Part shown: piece by piece, positions 26,237 through 36,229 of the stretch
Numbering within the stretch: position 1 is the stretch's first letter
How the letters are laid out: every line of letters starts with the position of its first letter
Source: Streptomyces sp. YIM 121038
GTDB taxonomy: Bacteria > Actinomycetota > Actinomycetes > Streptomycetales > Streptomycetaceae
Reading direction: 5' to 3'
Length of the DNA stretch: 64,000 nucleotides
NCBI RefSeq assembly: GCF_006088715.1
Contig: NZ_CP030772.1
Coordinates: forward strand, 186,001-250,000
Translations under genes and position numbers: made by a program
Notes under the pieces: model-generated
The model's input: only the letters and a program-made list of their open reading frames with translations
Database searches by the model: none
Told to the model about the DNA's origin: nothing

Positions 26237-26465
26237 GTCCCGGACGGAGCCGGACCGAGGGAGATCGAGCCGGATGGAAACGGGGTTGTTTGTCCCGGTT
26301 CTCCGGCAAAACAGCAGGTGAGAAGGGTCTCAGTTCCGGGTTAGACTCCCCTAGTAGGGCTTGGTCGGGTTGGTGCGGGGTCGGGGATGTCGCGGTGACA
26401 GGTGGGGCAGGCGCCGGTCCAGAGTGCGAGGAGTAGCTGCACTTCGCGGACGACTCGGTAGAGGC

Positions 26466-27733
26466 TCAGGCTGGCGCCGTCTCTTTTGGGGAGCGGGTCA
26501 GCCGCTGCAGGGTGCAGAAGGCGTGGGCGACCGAGACGAGGGTGACGTGTGGTGGTGCCAGCCGGGCCAGGTGCGGCCTTCGAAGTGGGCCAGGCCCAGG
26601 GCCTGTTTCATCTCGCGGTAGTCGTTTTCGATGCGCCAGCGGAGTTTCGCGGTGCGGACCAGGACGGGCAGCGGGGTGTGCTCGGGCAGGCTGGAGAGCC
26701 AGAACTGCACCGGTTCGTCCTGGTCGGCGGGCCATTCGGCCAGCAGCCAGCGCACCGGCAGCTCGGTGCCGGCCGTGGCTTTGCGGACTTCACGTCCGGC
26801 GGGGCGGATCCACAGGGCCACGAAGCGCGAGTACATGCGCTTGTCTCCGCTGCGGCCGCTGCCCGGCCGGGAGCCCTCGCGCCACTGCACCGGACGGGCT
26901 ACGCGTTTCCCGGCCGCGATGACCAGTTCTTTCACCCTCAGGGCCGCCTCCGGGTAGGCGGGCACCGGCGGGCGGCCCTGGCCGGTGCAGGGCGGGGTGC
27001 ACGGCCGGGCGTCCTCGGGCTGGGCGGTGGTCGTGGTGGAGATGCCCACCACGTAGTCGAGGCCGCGCTCTTCCAGGCCGAGCCGGAAGGCGGCGGTGTC
27101 CCCGTAGCCGCCGTCGGCGAGGACCTGGGGCACCTCGATGCCCCAGGACCACGTCTCGTCGATCATGCCGAGGGCCAGCTGCCACTTCTCAACGTGCCCC
27201 GCCCCGGCGGGGATGGCGCACTTCGCACGTCGTTTCACCTTCACTGCATCGGCCTTCGCCGAGGCGGGATCCCAGCTCTCGGGCAGGAACAGACGCCAGT
27301 TCACCGCCGCCGAGGCCCCGTTGGAAGCCAGATGCAGCAAGACCCCGGCCCGGCAGTGGGTGACCTTGCCCGCAGTGCCGGTGTACTGCCTGCTCACGCA
27401 CGCGGACACGCCCCCGTCCTTGAGGAACCCGGTGTCACCGATGATCAGCGCAGTGGGCTTGATGACCGGCTGCACGCGCCAGGCCAGACGGGCCCGCACA
27501 TGTGCCGCATCCCACGGGCTCGAGGTGACGAAGTGGGCCAGGGCCTGCCAGTTGCCGTCCTCGCCCAGACGCGCGGCCATCGGCTCCACCGACTTGCGCC
27601 CGCCGTCCAACAGCAGGCCCCGCAGATAGACCCCGCCCCACCGACGCTGATCCGACCGCGCGAACGGATCGAACATCTCCGCCGCGAAGTCCTCCAGATC
27701 ACACCGGACCGCGGCCAACTCCCCACCCAGCAC
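26466..27733 (-). pseudogene. IS701-family transposase with a C-terminal frameshift
   Basis: The long frame (27733 to 26498) carries the family features: DPFARSDQRRWGGVYLRGLL at the front, PTALIIGDTGFLKDGGVSAC (catalytic Asp), VLADGGYGD (Asp) and the segment LRWRIENDYREMKQALGLAH (Glu) near the end. At about 26545 the conserved C-terminus (HVTLVSVAHAFCTLQRL) continues in the next frame and stops at 26466, so a one-base indel has replaced the last residues. All catalytic residues lie before the shift, so residual activity cannot be excluded. It stands alone, with no neighbour of the same operon. Confidence 0.8.
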
Positions 27734-28239
27734 ACCCGATCAACGACACGAGCGATCAAGAAGACACGCCACCGCCCGACCAACCTGACCAAGACCTACT
27801 AGGACCACCAATCGCCGCTTGACACGCTTGACATCATGTGTCACCCTTTCTTTCCAAGGTAGTTTTACGCGCCTCGGGAGCGTCCACTGGTTCACATCTG
27901 TCACATCTCCGCAGTGAGCCCATTTTCAGGTTCCTGCCCCGCAACCACAACGGGACGCACCCCCCGTCAGCTGTTGTAGGTAGTGCGGGGCACGTTTCAG
28001 GGGCTGGCAGAGCAAAGCGGTGCTGCAGCTGTCGGGGTAGTCCTCGGTGGCCTTATCTGCGTTGATGAGCTGGCACAGCTCGCCTATTTCACGATCTTCT
28101 TGGTGAAGAGGGCCGCACATCCATACCCTTCTCGCATCGTAAGATGGGCCTAGGCAACGTACGCGATCTTCGATGATCAAGGTTGCAAAAGCCTTTGGTC
28201 GCAGACAGGGGTCGTTTCCGTGTGCCATCGTCCCTGACC
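27734..28239. other. Stretch without a recognisable gene
   Basis: About 500 bases between the IS701 copy and the ISAs1 remnant, with locally lower GC near 27840-27900. No open frame with a family motif was found on either strand. Confidence 0.35.
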
Positions 28240-28790
28240 GGTATCCTTCAGCGCCTCCGCGAGGGCGTCGGCTTGTCTCGCTCGCCCGCCGGAGTGTCCG
28301 GCCTGAGGGCTTGGCGATCAGCGGTGTGCGAGGACCACTGCTATCGGCTGGGAGCTGTTGCCTGCTCTATGGCTGCTCGCGGTCCTCGACCGGGCCACCG
28401 CGCGGGTCGGCATCGCGCGGTGCGCCGCCGACTCCCCCTGAGGGCCGCGAACGGACCGGGCTGGACCGTCTTCCCCGTGCCACCGCCTTGGGCCGTCTGT
28501 TGTCCCGCACCGGTGGCGACGCCCCTGACGACGCCGTGGGCCCTTGGCCCGCCCGGCACACGTCTGCCCCCCCCTGCCTCCACCGATCCGCCTGCGGTGA
28601 CGGGCCTTCCTGTGGACGGCAGAGCCATACGCGGCAGCCGCAGCACGGGCGTGGAACGCCGTCCGCCTGCCCACCACCGTCCCGCATGAGAATCCGGACG
28701 GTGATCTCACAGCGGCGGATCGCCGAAGAGCAACGAAATCCCCGTCCTCACCCCGCTCCCGCGGCGGCTGGACTCACCACGAAGGTTGTT
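28240..28790 (+). pseudogene. Decayed ISAs1-family transposase
   Basis: Pieces of the family appear in different frames. LPRATALGRLLSRTGGDAPD then DAVGPWPARHTS corresponds to the region before the catalytic core. GLPVDGRAIRGSRSTG corresponds to the AVDGKTLRGA catalytic Asp block. The downstream sequence contains shifted pieces of the following region. At least two frameshifts separate them. The copy is too decayed to function. Confidence 0.5.
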
Positions 28791-28803
28791 CAGGATTAGT
28801 TGA

Positions 28804-29178
28804 TCACGGTGTGGACCAGGTGCGGAGGAGTTCGCGCTGGACGACGGTCTCGAGGGTCTGGGCGACGCGGGTAGGAGGGCCGCGGTAGTCCTCGGAGAGG
28901 ATCTTCCAGTTCTCCAGGTGGCCGATGCAGCGTTCGACCGCAGAGCAGAGGCTGAAGTGAGCGCGGTTGCGGCCCTTCTCCGCCTCGGTCAGCGGGCGGT
29001 GCAGGGGCTTGTTGCACGGAGTGAACAAGCCCCTGCCCTGGTAGGCCTTGTCGCCGAGGCCGGAACGCCTGCCGGCGACGGCCGTCGCTCGCGAAGCGGT
29101 GTACGCGTAGGCGTCATGGAGGGCACCGGGAACGGGTCCGCCCACCGCGCGGAGCCGGCCCCGCAGGCCCGAGACCAT
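28804..29178 (-). pseudogene. IS5-family transposase C-terminal fragment
   Basis: The fragment contains VPGALHDAYAYTASR, LGDKAYQGRGLFTPCNKPLH, LTEAEKGRNR and CSAVERCIGHLENWKILSED. These are the second catalytic Asp and the Glu region of the DDE_4 type used by IS5 relatives in Streptomyces. The N-terminal half with the helix-turn-helix and first Asp is absent, so this is a truncated copy. Confidence 0.7.
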
Positions 29179-29642
29179 CTGGATGTGGTGTCCTGTCTAC
29201 CGGTGTTTCGCGGAGAACAGCCGCTCAGTGACCTTCCCGCCCCGGCACAGGGCGGGGAACCCCGTCAACGAGGACCGGTTCGCCCCGGGACAGCCGCTTG
29301 ATCCCGAAACCCGATCCGTTTGAGGCTCTCGCGCACCACCGGGCGCAGCAGGGTGGCGTACCGCGATACCGTCGGCGGACGGATGCCGAATGCCCGCTAT
29401 CTCCTGGAGCGCATCGTGCCGCAGAAGGCAACGCACCAAGACCACCGCCCTTCCACAACGGCAGCACTCAAGGCCGTCCCCTGGCCCGGTCCCAGTCCGG
29501 CAGGCGGCACTCCACCCTTCCGGTGAACAAGGACAGTCGATACGGGCTCAGACCGACAGTACGCTGGAACCGCATCCCCCCCCCGAACGAGCATGGTAGA
29601 CGGGGCTTCGACCAAGAAGACCTGTCAGACCAGGCGTTTCGC
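29179..29642. other. Stretch without a recognisable gene
   Basis: About 460 bases between two IS5 remnants. Open frames on both strands (for example 29197-29445 on the minus strand) have arginine-rich sequence but no motif that I can assign. It may contain decayed IS material. Confidence 0.3.
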
Positions 29643-30229
29643 ATGCTTGTCTACCCATGCGGGCTGGACTTGTCCAGCAGTTCGTTGCGTTCCCCTGCCG
29701 CCCGTTTTCGTGAACACCGTTACCGGACCGGGAGCCGTTGGCGTCGGCTGAACGTAGGACGCCAGGCCCTGCTGACCCTGGCGCATCTACGGAACGGCAC
29801 AACGCACGCGCAGCTGGCAGAGGGTTTTCGTGTCGGGACGAGCACCGTCTACCGCTACACAGGTGAGGCAGTCGAGCTCCTGGCGGCCCTCCCACCGACC
29901 CGCGTCGCGGCTGTGCACGCCGCGTCAAAGGCGTACGTCCTGCTGGACAGCACGCTCCTGCCGATCGACCGCACTACGGCCGACCGCCCCTTCTCCTCTG
30001 ACAAACACACCAGGCACGCGATAAGCGTACAGATCCTGGCCGACCCCTTCAGCCGACTGCTGCGGGTCTCGCCCACGCTGCCCGGCGCCATCCACGACAT
30101 CCGACCGGCCCGCGAACACGGCATCGTCGACGCGCTCACCCAGGGCAGCACCGCTGCCGAGCGGACAAAGGCTGCCAAGGCGCCCGCAGAACGGCCAGGA
30201 CGCCCTTCCGCGGCCGAGGGCAGAAGGAA
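29643..30229 (+). pseudogene. IS5-family (ISL2-like) transposase, 3'-truncated by an IS3 element
   Basis: From the ATG at 29643 the protein has the N-terminal block GRQALLTLAHLRNGTTHAQL, a helix-turn-helix (GTSTVYRYTGEAVELL), the catalytic segment AYVLLDSTLLPIDRT and HTRHAISVQILADPFSRLLR. After HDIRPAREHGIVDALT the sequence diverges, and at about 30230 the IS3 orfA begins. The second Asp and the Glu are lost, so the copy is inactive. The frame happens to remain open into orfA. Confidence 0.7.
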
Positions 30230-30235
30230 GAGACA

Positions 30236-30526
30236 TTGTCGAGGAAGTCCCGGAAGTATTCCCCCGAGCTGCGGGCCGAAGTGGTGAAGGCGGTCCTGGA
30301 GACCGGGAACAGTCCGGCGAAGGTGGCACACGATTTCGGCCTGCTCGCGGAAACTGTCCGCACCTGGGTGAGGCGAGAGGGAGAAATCCCGGGAAACACT
30401 CCGGATGCGCAGGAAGCGCATGACCGTGCCAGGATCGCGGAGCTGGAACGGCGGGTGCGTGAGCTGGAAGACGAGAACTCCTTCCTGGTAAAAGCGTCGG
30501 CCTTCTTCGCGAGGAACCAGAAGTGA
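30236..30526 (+). CDS. IS3-family transposase OrfA
   Basis: The 96-residue protein has the IS3 N-terminal helix-turn-helix (KYSPELRAEVVKAVLETGNS then VAHDFGLLAETVRTWVR). A leucine-zipper coiled coil follows (ARIAELERRVRELEDENSFL), which mediates OrfA/OrfB assembly. The length is normal. The start is a TTG at 30236. The end overlaps the orfB GTG by GTGA rather than through a visible slippery frameshift site. The orfB that follows is broken, so OrfA is probably an orphan. Confidence 0.75.
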   Translation: MSRKSRKYSPELRAEVVKAVLETGNSPAKVAHDFGLLAETVRTWVRREGEIPGNTPDAQEAHDRARIAELERRVRELEDENSFLVKASAFFARNQK

Positions 30527-31378
30527 GCGGGAAGTACGTGCTCATCGCGGCGGAGAAGGCGAACCACGCGATATCGAAGATGTGCGGGCTGCTGGATGTG
30601 TCCCGCTCCCGATTCTAAGACTGGGAAGGACGTGAAGCCTCGACGAGTGAACAGCACCGCAAGGAACTCAGATCAATGATCTGCTACGAATTCGAGCGCT
30701 CGGAACGCACCTACGGCTGTCGCCGCATTCACGCCGCCCTGCGCCGCAAAGGCGTCGCCGTGGACGACTAAACGGTGCGCCGGCTCATGCGCGAGCTCGG
30801 CCTGATGCCCATCCAGGTCAAGCGCAGACGGGGCCTGACGGTGCCGGACCCGCAGGCACCGCCCATCCCTGACCTGCTGCGACGGGATGTCACCGCCAGC
30901 ACGCCGGGTGAGAAGGTGATCGGCGACATCACACAGATCGACACCGCCGAGGGCCCGTTGTATCTCGCGACAACAATCGACTGCTCCTCAAAAGCCGTTA
31001 TCGGATGGGCGGTTAACGAGAACTAACCCGCAGGTCTCGTGGCAGCGGCGATCCGCATGGCTGCCGGACGCGTCAGCTTTCCCGAAGGAGCCGTATTTCA
31101 CAGCGACAGGGGAAGCCGATACACTTCCCGCGAGTTCGCCGACATGGGTCGGGCGTACCGGCAGTTGTTTCGATAATTCCATGGCCGAGTCATTCTTCGG
31201 GAAGTTGAAGACCGAGAACGTCCACCACCGAACGTTCGACACAATGGCCGAGGCCCGCCGCAAAGTCATCCGCTTCATCGAAGGCTTCCACAACCAGCGC
31301 AGGCTGCATTCCCGCATCGGCTACCGTCCACCGCTGGAAGTTCTCTACGAGTGGTCCGTGAATCAATCCGCAGCCTGA
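30523..31378 (+). pseudogene. IS3-family OrfB with three in-frame ochre codons and a frameshift
   Basis: Starting at GTG 30523 the frame reads as OrfB but is interrupted by TAA after SRSRF (about 30616), after GVAVDD (about 30769) and after AVNEN (about 31024). The first and third stops sit where OrfB proteins often have Tyr or another residue in the family pattern. Near 31155 a deletion shifts the frame, after which FDNSMAESFFGKLKTENVHH and RRLHSRIGYRPPLEVLYEW complete the family's C-terminus. The integrase DDE core is present (GDITQIDTAEGPLYLATTID, VFHSDRGSRY) but cannot be made as one protein. Confidence 0.8.
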
Positions 31379-31436
31379 TACAGTAAACTTCTTTGAGTTG
31401 GCCACCGATCAGGTGACGGCCTATAGCGCAACGAGT

Positions 31437-31496
31437 GAGGCCCCCGGGCTGTTGATCGAGATGTCTGACGTCTCAACCACGCTGCTCGGGGGCCTC
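31437..31496. repeat. Inverted repeat between the IS3 and IS5 elements
   Basis: GAGGCCCCCG (31437-31446) pairs with CGGGGGCCTC (31487-31496) across a 40-base loop. It lies just before the IS5-type transposase gene and may be part of the left end or leader of that element. Confidence 0.45.
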
Positions 31497-31497
31497 G

Positions 31498-32253
31498 TTG
31501 GTCATCCATCCTGCCGCACTCGACCTGCCTCATGCACTCGTGGAGTGGGTCACCATGCTGATCGTCACGCGTGAGGGCGACCGGCGCTGCAAGCTCCGCC
31601 CGTCTCAGCGCGCGATGGTGGCACCGGTGTACCTGCGCGAACACACCACCCTGGCGAAGATCGCCGCCGGGTTCGGGATCAGCCAGCCCACCGCCCACGC
31701 CTACACCAGCACGGTCATCCACCTGCTCGCCGAGCGTGCACCGGCACTGCTGAAGGTCCTGCGCGAGACCGGTCCCGACTTCGTCCTGCTGGACGGCACC
31801 CCCGCCGAGTGCGACCGGATCGGCGACGGACGAGCCGACTACTCCCACAAGCACCGCCGGCACGCGGTGAACGTCCAGGGCGTCACCGATCCCGGCGGCC
31901 GGCTGCTGTGGCTTTCACCCACGCCGCCGGGCCGGTCTCACGACCTGACCGCCGCCCGCACCCACCGGATCATCCGCATCTGCGAGCGCCAGGGCGTCCC
32001 CATCCTGATCCTGGCCGATCTCGCCTACCAGGGCGGCGGCCCCTGGCTGACCACGGGCATCAAACGCAGACCCCTGCAGGAACTCACCCCCACCGAGAAA
32101 ACCGTCAACCGGGCCCTGGCCACAGCACGGGCACCGGTCGAACGCGGCATCACCCGCCTGAAGTCCTGGCAGACCTTCCGCAGATCCCGATACAGCCCCA
32201 ACCGCATGACGTCCATCGCCAAAGCCGTCCTCACCCTCGAGCGGCAACACTGA
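31498..32253 (+). CDS. IS5-family transposase (DDE_4 type)
   Basis: The 251-residue protein has a full set of features. The N-terminal block is [20 protein letters not shown] and the helix-turn-helix is [17 protein letters not shown]. The three catalytic regions are [15 protein letters not shown] (Asp), [20 protein letters not shown] with [14 protein letters not shown] (Asp), and [20 protein letters not shown] (Glu). Length is normal for this group and no disruption is visible, so it may be active. A GTG or an ATG further in (31555) could also serve as start. It lies between an IS3 pseudogene and another IS5 fragment. Confidence 0.8.
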   Translation: MVIHPAALDLPHALVEWVTMLIVTREGDRRCKLRPSQRAMVAPVYLREHTTLAKIAAGFGISQPTAHAYTSTVIHLLAERAPALLKVLRETGPDFVLLDGTPAECDRIGDGRADYSHKHRRHAVNVQGVTDPGGRLLWLSPTPPGRSHDLTAARTHRIIRICERQGVPILILADLAYQGGGPWLTTGIKRRPLQELTPTEKTVNRALATARAPVERGITRLKSWQTFRRSRYSPNRMTSIAKAVLTLERQH

Positions 32254-32334
32254 AGAAGCTCACTGATTTGCCTGCGTGCCCGAAAAGTTCGGGGCCCCTC
32301 AGAACCTGTCCGCGGGATAGCAATCCGTGAACCG

Positions 32335-32483
32335 GTGCCAGGCCAGGCCCGGCCCTCGTCGAACAAGCCATGGCCACCCTCAAGAACTGGTGACTCCTCC
32401 ACAAACTCCGCTGCCCAACCACCCGCATCACCAGCCTCGCACAGGCCATCCCCACCCTTCATCACACCAGCTCAGGACCAAGA
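32335..32483 (+). pseudogene. IS5-family transposase C-terminal remnant
   Basis: One frame reads ALVEQAMATLKNW, a TGA, then LLHKLRCPTTRITSLAQAI. This is the family's Glu-containing C-terminus with a nonsense codon. Only about 45 residues remain. Confidence 0.6.
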
Positions 32484-32801
32484 TAAAGAAGCCTTACTGG
32501 TTCCTCCAGCCCCCATCCGTCCCAGTAACACCCATTCCAAATCAGCGGGGAAACTTCAGCTATCTCACCCACCAGCCGTGCACACAGGAGAGAACTCCAG
32601 TCCGGAAAGGCATTCCAACTGTTTCGCAAGTCGGTGCAGCAGCCCAGCGGCTGGTGATCGACTTTCTGAAGAGACGCCTCTCACCTTGGAGGAAACAGCC
32701 TCAGCGAGCGATCTGAGGAAAGACCCAGCAAGACCGCCGAAGCTCCCAGATCGATGCGGAAGTCGCGCTCTGAAAGTTCGCTCTTTGGATTGGGTGATTC
32801 C
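32484..32801. promoter_or_regulatory. Upstream region of the contractile injection system
   Basis: About 320 bases without a supported gene, ahead of the first sheath gene. It must hold whatever promoter drives the locus, but I do not see a convincing consensus. Base composition is lower in GC than the flanking IS elements. Confidence 0.35.
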
Positions 32802-34589
32802 ATGTGTCCTGTAGCACCTGGTGTTTATGCGAGAGAGGTTTCCAGCCGTGTCCGGTCAGTATCTGGTGCCGGTACATCCACTGCCGCGTTCCTCGGTTTT
32901 GCTCTTCATGGTCCAGCCGCCCCTACGCTGGTACGCAGCTGGGGTGAATATCTGCGTGTCTTTGGCCTGCCGGGCCTGGAAGCTGAGTTCCTAACTCCGC
33001 TTGAGGCAGCTCGCGGCTTCAGGCAGCGGTCTCTTACCCAGCAGGCGAGAGTAGAGTCGCTGCTTGATATCTTCAGGCCGTACACCGAGCCCGGGGCCTA
33101 CACTTCCGAGGACGCCCAGAAGGTGAGGCTAGCCTGCGTCACGGTTATCGATCTCTACAAGCAGAGACTCAACGACAATGTAAGCAGCCCATTGCTGTCA
33201 GCAAAGGTGCAAACCGTGGCCGAGGCGATGGCCTCGCGCGATCTCACTGCGAGCGACCAACTGGCGCGTTCAGCGGCAGTTAAGGATGCCGCCACAGCGG
33301 GATCCGATTACTGCAAGACTGCGAAGTGGATTTTCCAGTTAGGGAATCAAAGCTCGGTAGGAAAGATCATCGAGCACATTGACAGTCTCTGGCGAAAAGC
33401 TATCATAAATGGGATCTCCGTCCTCAAGAACACACCGCGCGACATAAGGGCCCAGGATTCTCTAAGGAACGCCTTCACGAGTGCCGACGACGACTGGAAG
33501 AACCTCGAGAACCTGTTCGCCAAGCGTGTCCCGGAGGTTAACCTTCCGCTGCTGGCCGAGAAACTTGTGCGAGTTTACAGGGGTGAGCTGTCTTCGGTGG
33601 GCGATCCGGGATGGTGTCTGGCAGAGGCGGTGTACGGATTCTTCGCCAATGGGGGATCCGCTTGTTATGTGGTCCGCTTCGACGACCAGAGCGTACCGGA
33701 CCATGCAATGCTGCAGGCGGGTCTGAAGGAACTGGAAGCGGTCCCGGAGGTGGCGATGGTCGCCGTCCCGGACCTGCACCACTTCTCCCCTGCTCTGGAC
33801 GGAGCCAAGACGCTGATGCAGGCCGTGGCTCAGCACTGCGCCACCATGAAGAACCGCGTGGCTGTACTCGACACCCCCCAGGACAAGAGCGGATCTCCCA
33901 GACAAAGGGCACTGCAGAAGGCTGATATCGGGAATCTCGGCATCCCAGAGGAGGCCCGGGGATACAGTGCCCTGTACTACCCGTGGGTCACCGTTCCCGG
34001 CCTGGACGGTGCCTCCCGCTCGATTCCCCCATGCGGACACATTGCCGGTGTCTGGGCCCGCACTGATGCACAGCGCGGTGTGTTCAAGGCTCCCGCGAAC
34101 GAGGCTCTCCGAGGCGTCATCGCTCTCCCGATGCACCTCACTGATGATGAACAGGCCGACCTCAACGAGGCTGGCATCAACTGCCTGCGGGTCTTTCCCG
34201 GGCGCGGCATCCTTATCTGGGGCGCTCGCACCCTGGCCATCGATAGCCATGACTGGCAGTACCTCAATGTCCGCCGCCTGGTCTGTTTCCTGGCCGATTC
34301 CATCAGGCAGTCGACCAGTTGGGCAGTGTTCGAGCCGAATGATGAACGCTTGTGGGCCACCCTGCGGCAGACCGTACAGAGTTTCCTCAAAGAACAGTGG
34401 CGCCAAGGGGCTCTCAGGGGAGCCACACCAGACGAGGTCTACTCCGTTATCTGCGACGCATCGAATAACACCTTGGAAACCGTGCAGAGTGGCCGCGTTA
34501 TCTGCGATATTCATGTAGCCCCTACCAGCCCTGCTGAATTTATTCACTTTCAGATTCAGCAAACCGCTGGCCAGACCGCCACAGCATGA
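32802..34589 (+). CDS. Contractile tail sheath protein (first copy)
   Basis: I choose the ATG at 32802 because it places the family motif APGVYAREVSS at residue 5; the open frame upstream adds unlike sequence. The 595-residue protein has the sheath N-terminus (GAGTSTAAFLGF, PTLVRSWGEYLRVFG), a helical insert of about 200 residues (roughly 60-265) and the sheath core (GFFANGGSACYVVRF, YYPWVTVPGLDG, GVWARTDAQRGVFKAPAN). The C-terminal domain follows (NVRRLVCFLADSIRQSTSWA, EPNDERLWATLRQTVQSFL). It forms the contracting outer cylinder. A TTA codon lies at 33339. The second sheath gene follows after IS debris. Confidence 0.9.
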   Translation: MCPVAPGVYAREVSSRVRSVSGAGTSTAAFLGFALHGPAAPTLVRSWGEYLRVFGLPGLEAEFLTPLEAARGFRQRSLTQQARVESLLDIFRPYTEPGAYTSEDAQKVRLACVTVIDLYKQRLNDNVSSPLLSAKVQTVAEAMASRDLTASDQLARSAAVKDAATAGSDYCKTAKWIFQLGNQSSVGKIIEHIDSLWRKAIINGISVLKNTPRDIRAQDSLRNAFTSADDDWKNLENLFAKRVPEVNLPLLAEKLVRVYRGELSSVGDPGWCLAEAVYGFFANGGSACYVVRFDDQSVPDHAMLQAGLKELEAVPEVAMVAVPDLHHFSPALDGAKTLMQAVAQHCATMKNRVAVLDTPQDKSGSPRQRALQKADIGNLGIPEEARGYSALYYPWVTVPGLDGASRSIPPCGHIAGVWARTDAQRGVFKAPANEALRGVIALPMHLTDDEQADLNEAGINCLRVFPGRGILIWGARTLAIDSHDWQYLNVRRLVCFLADSIRQSTSWAVFEPNDERLWATLRQTVQSFLKEQWRQGALRGATPDEVYSVICDASNNTLETVQSGRVICDIHVAPTSPAEFIHFQIQQTAGQTATA

Positions 34590-34683
34590 AATCAACACGA
34601 GACGGAAGCAGAGCCGACTGGCCAGCAGGCACATGTAATAGATACGTGGAGCTTGATATCGCGTTCTGCGACTCATCGGGGTT

Positions 34684-34842
34684 TTAGCTGATATCCGTTT
34701 GCTGCTCGGCGCGGTCAACATGGGTCTCTAGCCAGGCACGGAGAGCCTTGGAGCGGCGGACCGTCGGGTCAGCATCAACTGCCTCGAACTCCTCACTTGG
34801 TAAATCTTCGCCGCATGAAACCACATTGAGCGACAGGGGCAT
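34684..34842 (-). CDS. Possible small acidic protein on the opposite strand
   Basis: A 52-codon frame starts at ATG 34842, preceded closely by GGGGAAGCAGG. It reads MPLSLNVVSCGEDLPSEEF, then a helical second half with RRSKALRAWLETHVDRAEQQ. Composition is acidic and amphipathic. It lies antisense between the two sheath genes in a stretch of IS debris. I recognise no family, and the only support is the ribosome-binding site and codon bias. Confidence 0.35.
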   Translation of the reverse strand: MPLSLNVVSCGEDLPSEEFEAVDADPTVRRSKALRAWLETHVDRAEQQTDIS

Positions 34843-35085
34843 CCTGCTTCCCCAGGGGCCATTGCGTGAAAACAGTTTTCCGGAGCTGTCCGTGACATGC
34901 CGTCATAGGCTGGCTGGAAGCCAATTTAAAACTTTGTGGGTCACGAGGAGTTAGTACTCCAGTGGCACTTCACCATTCGTGCTGGTCAGAGGCGGTCTTT
35001 CGACCCTAGCGGTGTGACGGTGCCTCAGGGGCCGGTTTGAGGAAGCCGGGCGTGGACGGCAGTCTGATTCGGGCAGGGTCGGGGC

Positions 35086-35372
35086 ATGATGGCTGACTTC
35101 GTCACAGGACGTTGGAGTGCCGAGCTTGGGGACCTGTTCTTGGGGGTGGGTGGACGGTTCGGCCGGGTTGAGGTACGGCGCCGGATGCGGGACTACGTGC
35201 GGGGCCTGCTAGGCCCGGTCGGCCGCAAGAACAGCTGGCAGTTGGCCGAGTACGCCGGTCACAACGGGCCGTACGGGCTGCAGCACCTGCTCTCGCGCAG
35301 CAGATGGGACCCGGACGAGGTCCGGGACGACGCCCGCAGGACCAGGGTGTGGGCGAGTTCTCCCTTGGTGGC
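35086..35372 (+). pseudogene. IS701-family transposase N-terminal fragment
   Basis: The sequence FGRVEVRRRMRDYVRGLLGP, GRKNSWQLAEYAGHNGPYGL and QHLLSRSRWDPDEVRDD is the N-terminal region of IS701 transposases. The match ends near 35350, where IS5 sequence begins, so one element landed in or recombined with the other. No catalytic residue remains. Confidence 0.75.
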
Positions 35373-35766
35373 AAAGCATCCCGCTCGCCGTCGCCGTGTC
35401 CGGCGCGCACATGCACGACAGTCTCGCCCTCAAGCCCCTGATCCGCGGCATACCCGCTATCCGTTCCCGGCGCGGGCCACGGCGGCGCCGTCCGGTCAAA
35501 CTCCGTGCCGACAAGGCGTACTTCCCCGCCGGGCACCTCGCCTGGCCGCGGGAACGAGGGGGGTTCCGCGCATCGCCCGGCCTGGCATCGAGTCCGGCGA
35601 ACGACTCGGCCGACACCGCTGGAAGATCGAACGGTGCATTGCCTGGCTCTTCGGCTACCGCCGCCTCACCGTCCGATACGAACGAAAGGGCTCCCACTTC
35701 CTTGCCTTCCTCGGTCTCGCCGCCGCGCTGACCTGCTACAAGAAGCTCACGAAACTCGCCACGTGA
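35373..35766 (+). pseudogene. IS5-family transposase C-terminal fragment, frameshifted
   Basis: One frame (from about 35380) reads VSGAHMHDSLALKPLIRGIP and KLRADKAYFPAGHLAWPRER, containing the second catalytic Asp. At about 35555 the family sequence moves to the next frame and continues RPGIESGERLGRHRWKIERC (Glu) to YERKGSHFLAFLGLAAALTC. The copy lacks its N-terminus and is frameshifted, so it is dead. Confidence 0.75.
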
Positions 35767-36229
35767 GACACCCCCTGAGGGATCACGTCACCGATTCGAT
35801 CAAGGTCTCGCCGCCGGCTGGCGCCCTGGTAAAGCGGCCTCCGTCCGCGCGAGGGGCCCTGAGGATCACACGCCCACGTCCGACGTGCGCAAACAGTTTT
35901 GAATTGATTTCCTGTTCAGGGCAACCCTATTGGCCCCCTGTTCGGAATCTTCGGGGCCCCTCCATCCGACCCGCCACAACCATCCGCGCCGCACAGATTC
36001 AACCCGAGTGATAGTTAATCATGCCAAATTCGCCGCGCCCTCAAATAGGCAGCCAAACAGTTCCCACTCAATGGCGGGCGACCTTTTCGGAGAGTTGGAT
36101 CACGATGAACCCAGTTCTCCAATAATGGACTGCTGTTCATTCCGAAGAAACAGGGTAGCGCTGCTCAGCGCGCTTGAATAAACCTCAGTGCATCTAAATA
36201 CCATTCCAGCCCTTTGAAGGGATATAGCT
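35767..36229. promoter_or_regulatory. Leader region of the second sheath gene
   Basis: About 460 bases, lower in GC than its surroundings, with no supported gene. The end has AAGG upstream of the ATG at 36230. After the IS insertion between the sheaths, the downstream genes would need a promoter here or read-through from the first sheath gene. Confidence 0.35.

Noticed and set aside
29298..30287. A single 329-codon gene across the IS5 remnant
   Set aside because: Family sequence starts only at the ATG at 29643 and ends before 30230, where IS3 orfA begins in another frame; the long frame is accidental.
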